The notes under the pieces were generated by a model. It had not been told where the DNA came from. It did no database searches and saw only the letters and a list, made by a program, of their open reading frames with translations. Of a DNA stretch of 64,000 bases, positions 63,308 to 64,000 are shown piece by piece. The DNA is taken from assembly GCA_016786845.1 (NCBI GenBank), contig JAEUVB010000011.1, positions 82,269 to 146,268 on the forward strand, read 5' to 3'. The position numbers and the translations under genes were made by a program. Origin of the DNA: Chitinophagaceae bacterium. Its GTDB lineage: Bacteria; Bacteroidota; Bacteroidia; Chitinophagales; Chitinophagaceae. The stretch's first letter is position 1. Each line of letters opens with the position of its first letter.

Positions 63308-64000
63308 ATGAAAAAAGTTCTTTGTCTGGCCTATGTCATGCTATTTATTTTTTGTACGAATAGTTTAGTTTACGCCCAAGCTCCTCAAAAATTTAATTAC
63401 CAGGGTATCGCCCGTGATGTGCAAGGCAATCCATTAGCACAACAGCAACTCAGTTTGAAGTTGTCGGTATTGCCATCAATCGATGCGACTGTTCCGGAGT
63501 ATGAAGAAACCCAATTGGTGAAGACCAATGAGTTCGGATTATACACTTTACAAATTGGAGCAGGTACTCCTTTGACCGGTGAAATGAAAACGGTGAAATG
63601 GGAAACAGGCAATAAGTATATTCGAGTAGCCATCGATCCTGCTGGCGGAAGTAACTATATGGATGCCGGGACCACACAATTACTCAGTGTTCCTTATGCT
63701 TTGTATGCCGATCGTTCGGGCATTGCGAGAGAGACAGCGAATGGAACGGATAAAACGAGAGCCGGAACTGTAGTAACGGCTGCGGGAACTACAGGTGATG
63801 CAAATAAGTTAGCGAAGTTTACCAGTGCAGGGAATACCATTACCAATTCACAAATCACAGACAATGGCAATACGGTCATCATCGGTGCACCTGCATCATC
63901 CAGTGCACTGAACCGACTTCATATTTATTCTAACTCTGCGACTCAAGTCAATCATGTACGCATGGAAAATATAGACTCAACGAGTTCAGGCAGATTTCTA
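63308..64000 (+). CDS. S74-type fibre protein paralogue, 5' part only
   Basis: Start of a second copy of the fibre gene, cut by the window edge; 231 codons are present with no stop. The signal peptide (MKKVLCLAYVMLFIFCTNSL) differs from that of the first gene, but from residue ~27 onward ([20 protein letters not shown]) the two are nearly identical, including long runs of identical DNA such as GCCGGAACTGTAGTAACGGC. This points to recent duplication or gene conversion. The rest of its domain plan cannot be seen here; by analogy it should carry repeats and an S74 domain. Gap to the first gene is 163 bases, with no recognised terminator. Confidence 0.85.
   Translation, partial: MKKVLCLAYVMLFIFCTNSLVYAQAPQKFNYQGIARDVQGNPLAQQQLSLKLSVLPSIDATVPEYEETQLVKTNEFGLYTLQIGAGTPLTGEMKTVKWETGNKYIRVAIDPAGGSNYMDAGTTQLLSVPYALYADRSGIARETANGTDKTRAGTVVTAAGTTGDANKLAKFTSAGNTITNSQITDNGNTVIIGAPASSSALNRLHIYSNSATQVNHVRMENIDSTSSGRFL

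Overview
The window comes from a Bacteroidota chromosome, most likely of the Chitinophagia/Sphingobacteriia type. The evidence is: type IX secretion (T9SS) C-terminal sorting domains on several Sec-exported proteins, promoters of the TTTG-N19/20-TAnnTTTG form, genes without Shine-Dalgarno sequences, a TonB-dependent receptor with an N-terminal carboxypeptidase-like domain, a lipoprotein TamL, a long NusB, and the nusB-DUF1573-yajC-divIC cluster. No prophage, CRISPR array, rRNA, tRNA or insertion sequence was recognised. Most of the window is ordinary chromosome.

Region by region. 1-6.2 kb: a secreted alpha/beta hydrolase, a TMEM175-like channel, an ElaA-type acetyltransferase, the menaquinone genes mqnB-mqnD (futalosine route), then a pterin pair (six-pyruvoyl-tetrahydropterin-synthase-like gene and folE), ribE and a lipoprotein. 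6.3-10.1 kb: rpsU, a Xer recombinase, a PhnP-like hydrolase, alanine dehydrogenase and a TerB-like protein. 10.1-15.6 kb: an outer-membrane receptor, an ECF sigma/anti-sigma pair and a divergent membrane-protein/LolA-like pair; both sides of the divergent region carry the same ECF-like promoter pattern. 15.6-28 kb: a 1000-residue BNR/VPS10 protein, thrS, two thioredoxin-fold T9SS proteins, a glycosyltransferase and a vanadium haloperoxidase. 28-38.6 kb: tamL, an rRNA methyltransferase, DUF4476, sucC, idi, a polysaccharide-initiation pair and the nusB-DUF1573-yajC-divIC operon. 38.9-45 kb: a crotonase that closely resembles the DSF quorum-signal synthase RpfF, an Omp28-like lipoprotein, a DtxR-type regulator joined to corA, the SRP RNA, a transaldolase and kynureninase. 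45-57 kb: large secreted repeat proteins, an M16 peptidase, and the folA/thyA cluster.

The last 7 kb (57-64 kb) are different. They are rich in intergenic repeats (a hairpin-bearing segment, a C-poor AT-rich tract, a four-unit 56-bp tandem array, and the second copy of a ~125-bp hairpin element). They end in a 1207-residue surface fibre protein that combines five exact 62-residue phage-fibre-like repeats, a YadA-like head segment and a C-terminal S74 self-cleaving chaperone. A nearly identical paralogue follows and runs off the window edge.

The most notable items are the RpfF-like enzyme with both catalytic glutamates in place, the S74 fibre tandem, the paired ECF promoters, and two families of dispersed hairpin repeats, one of which shows a compensatory base change between its two copies.
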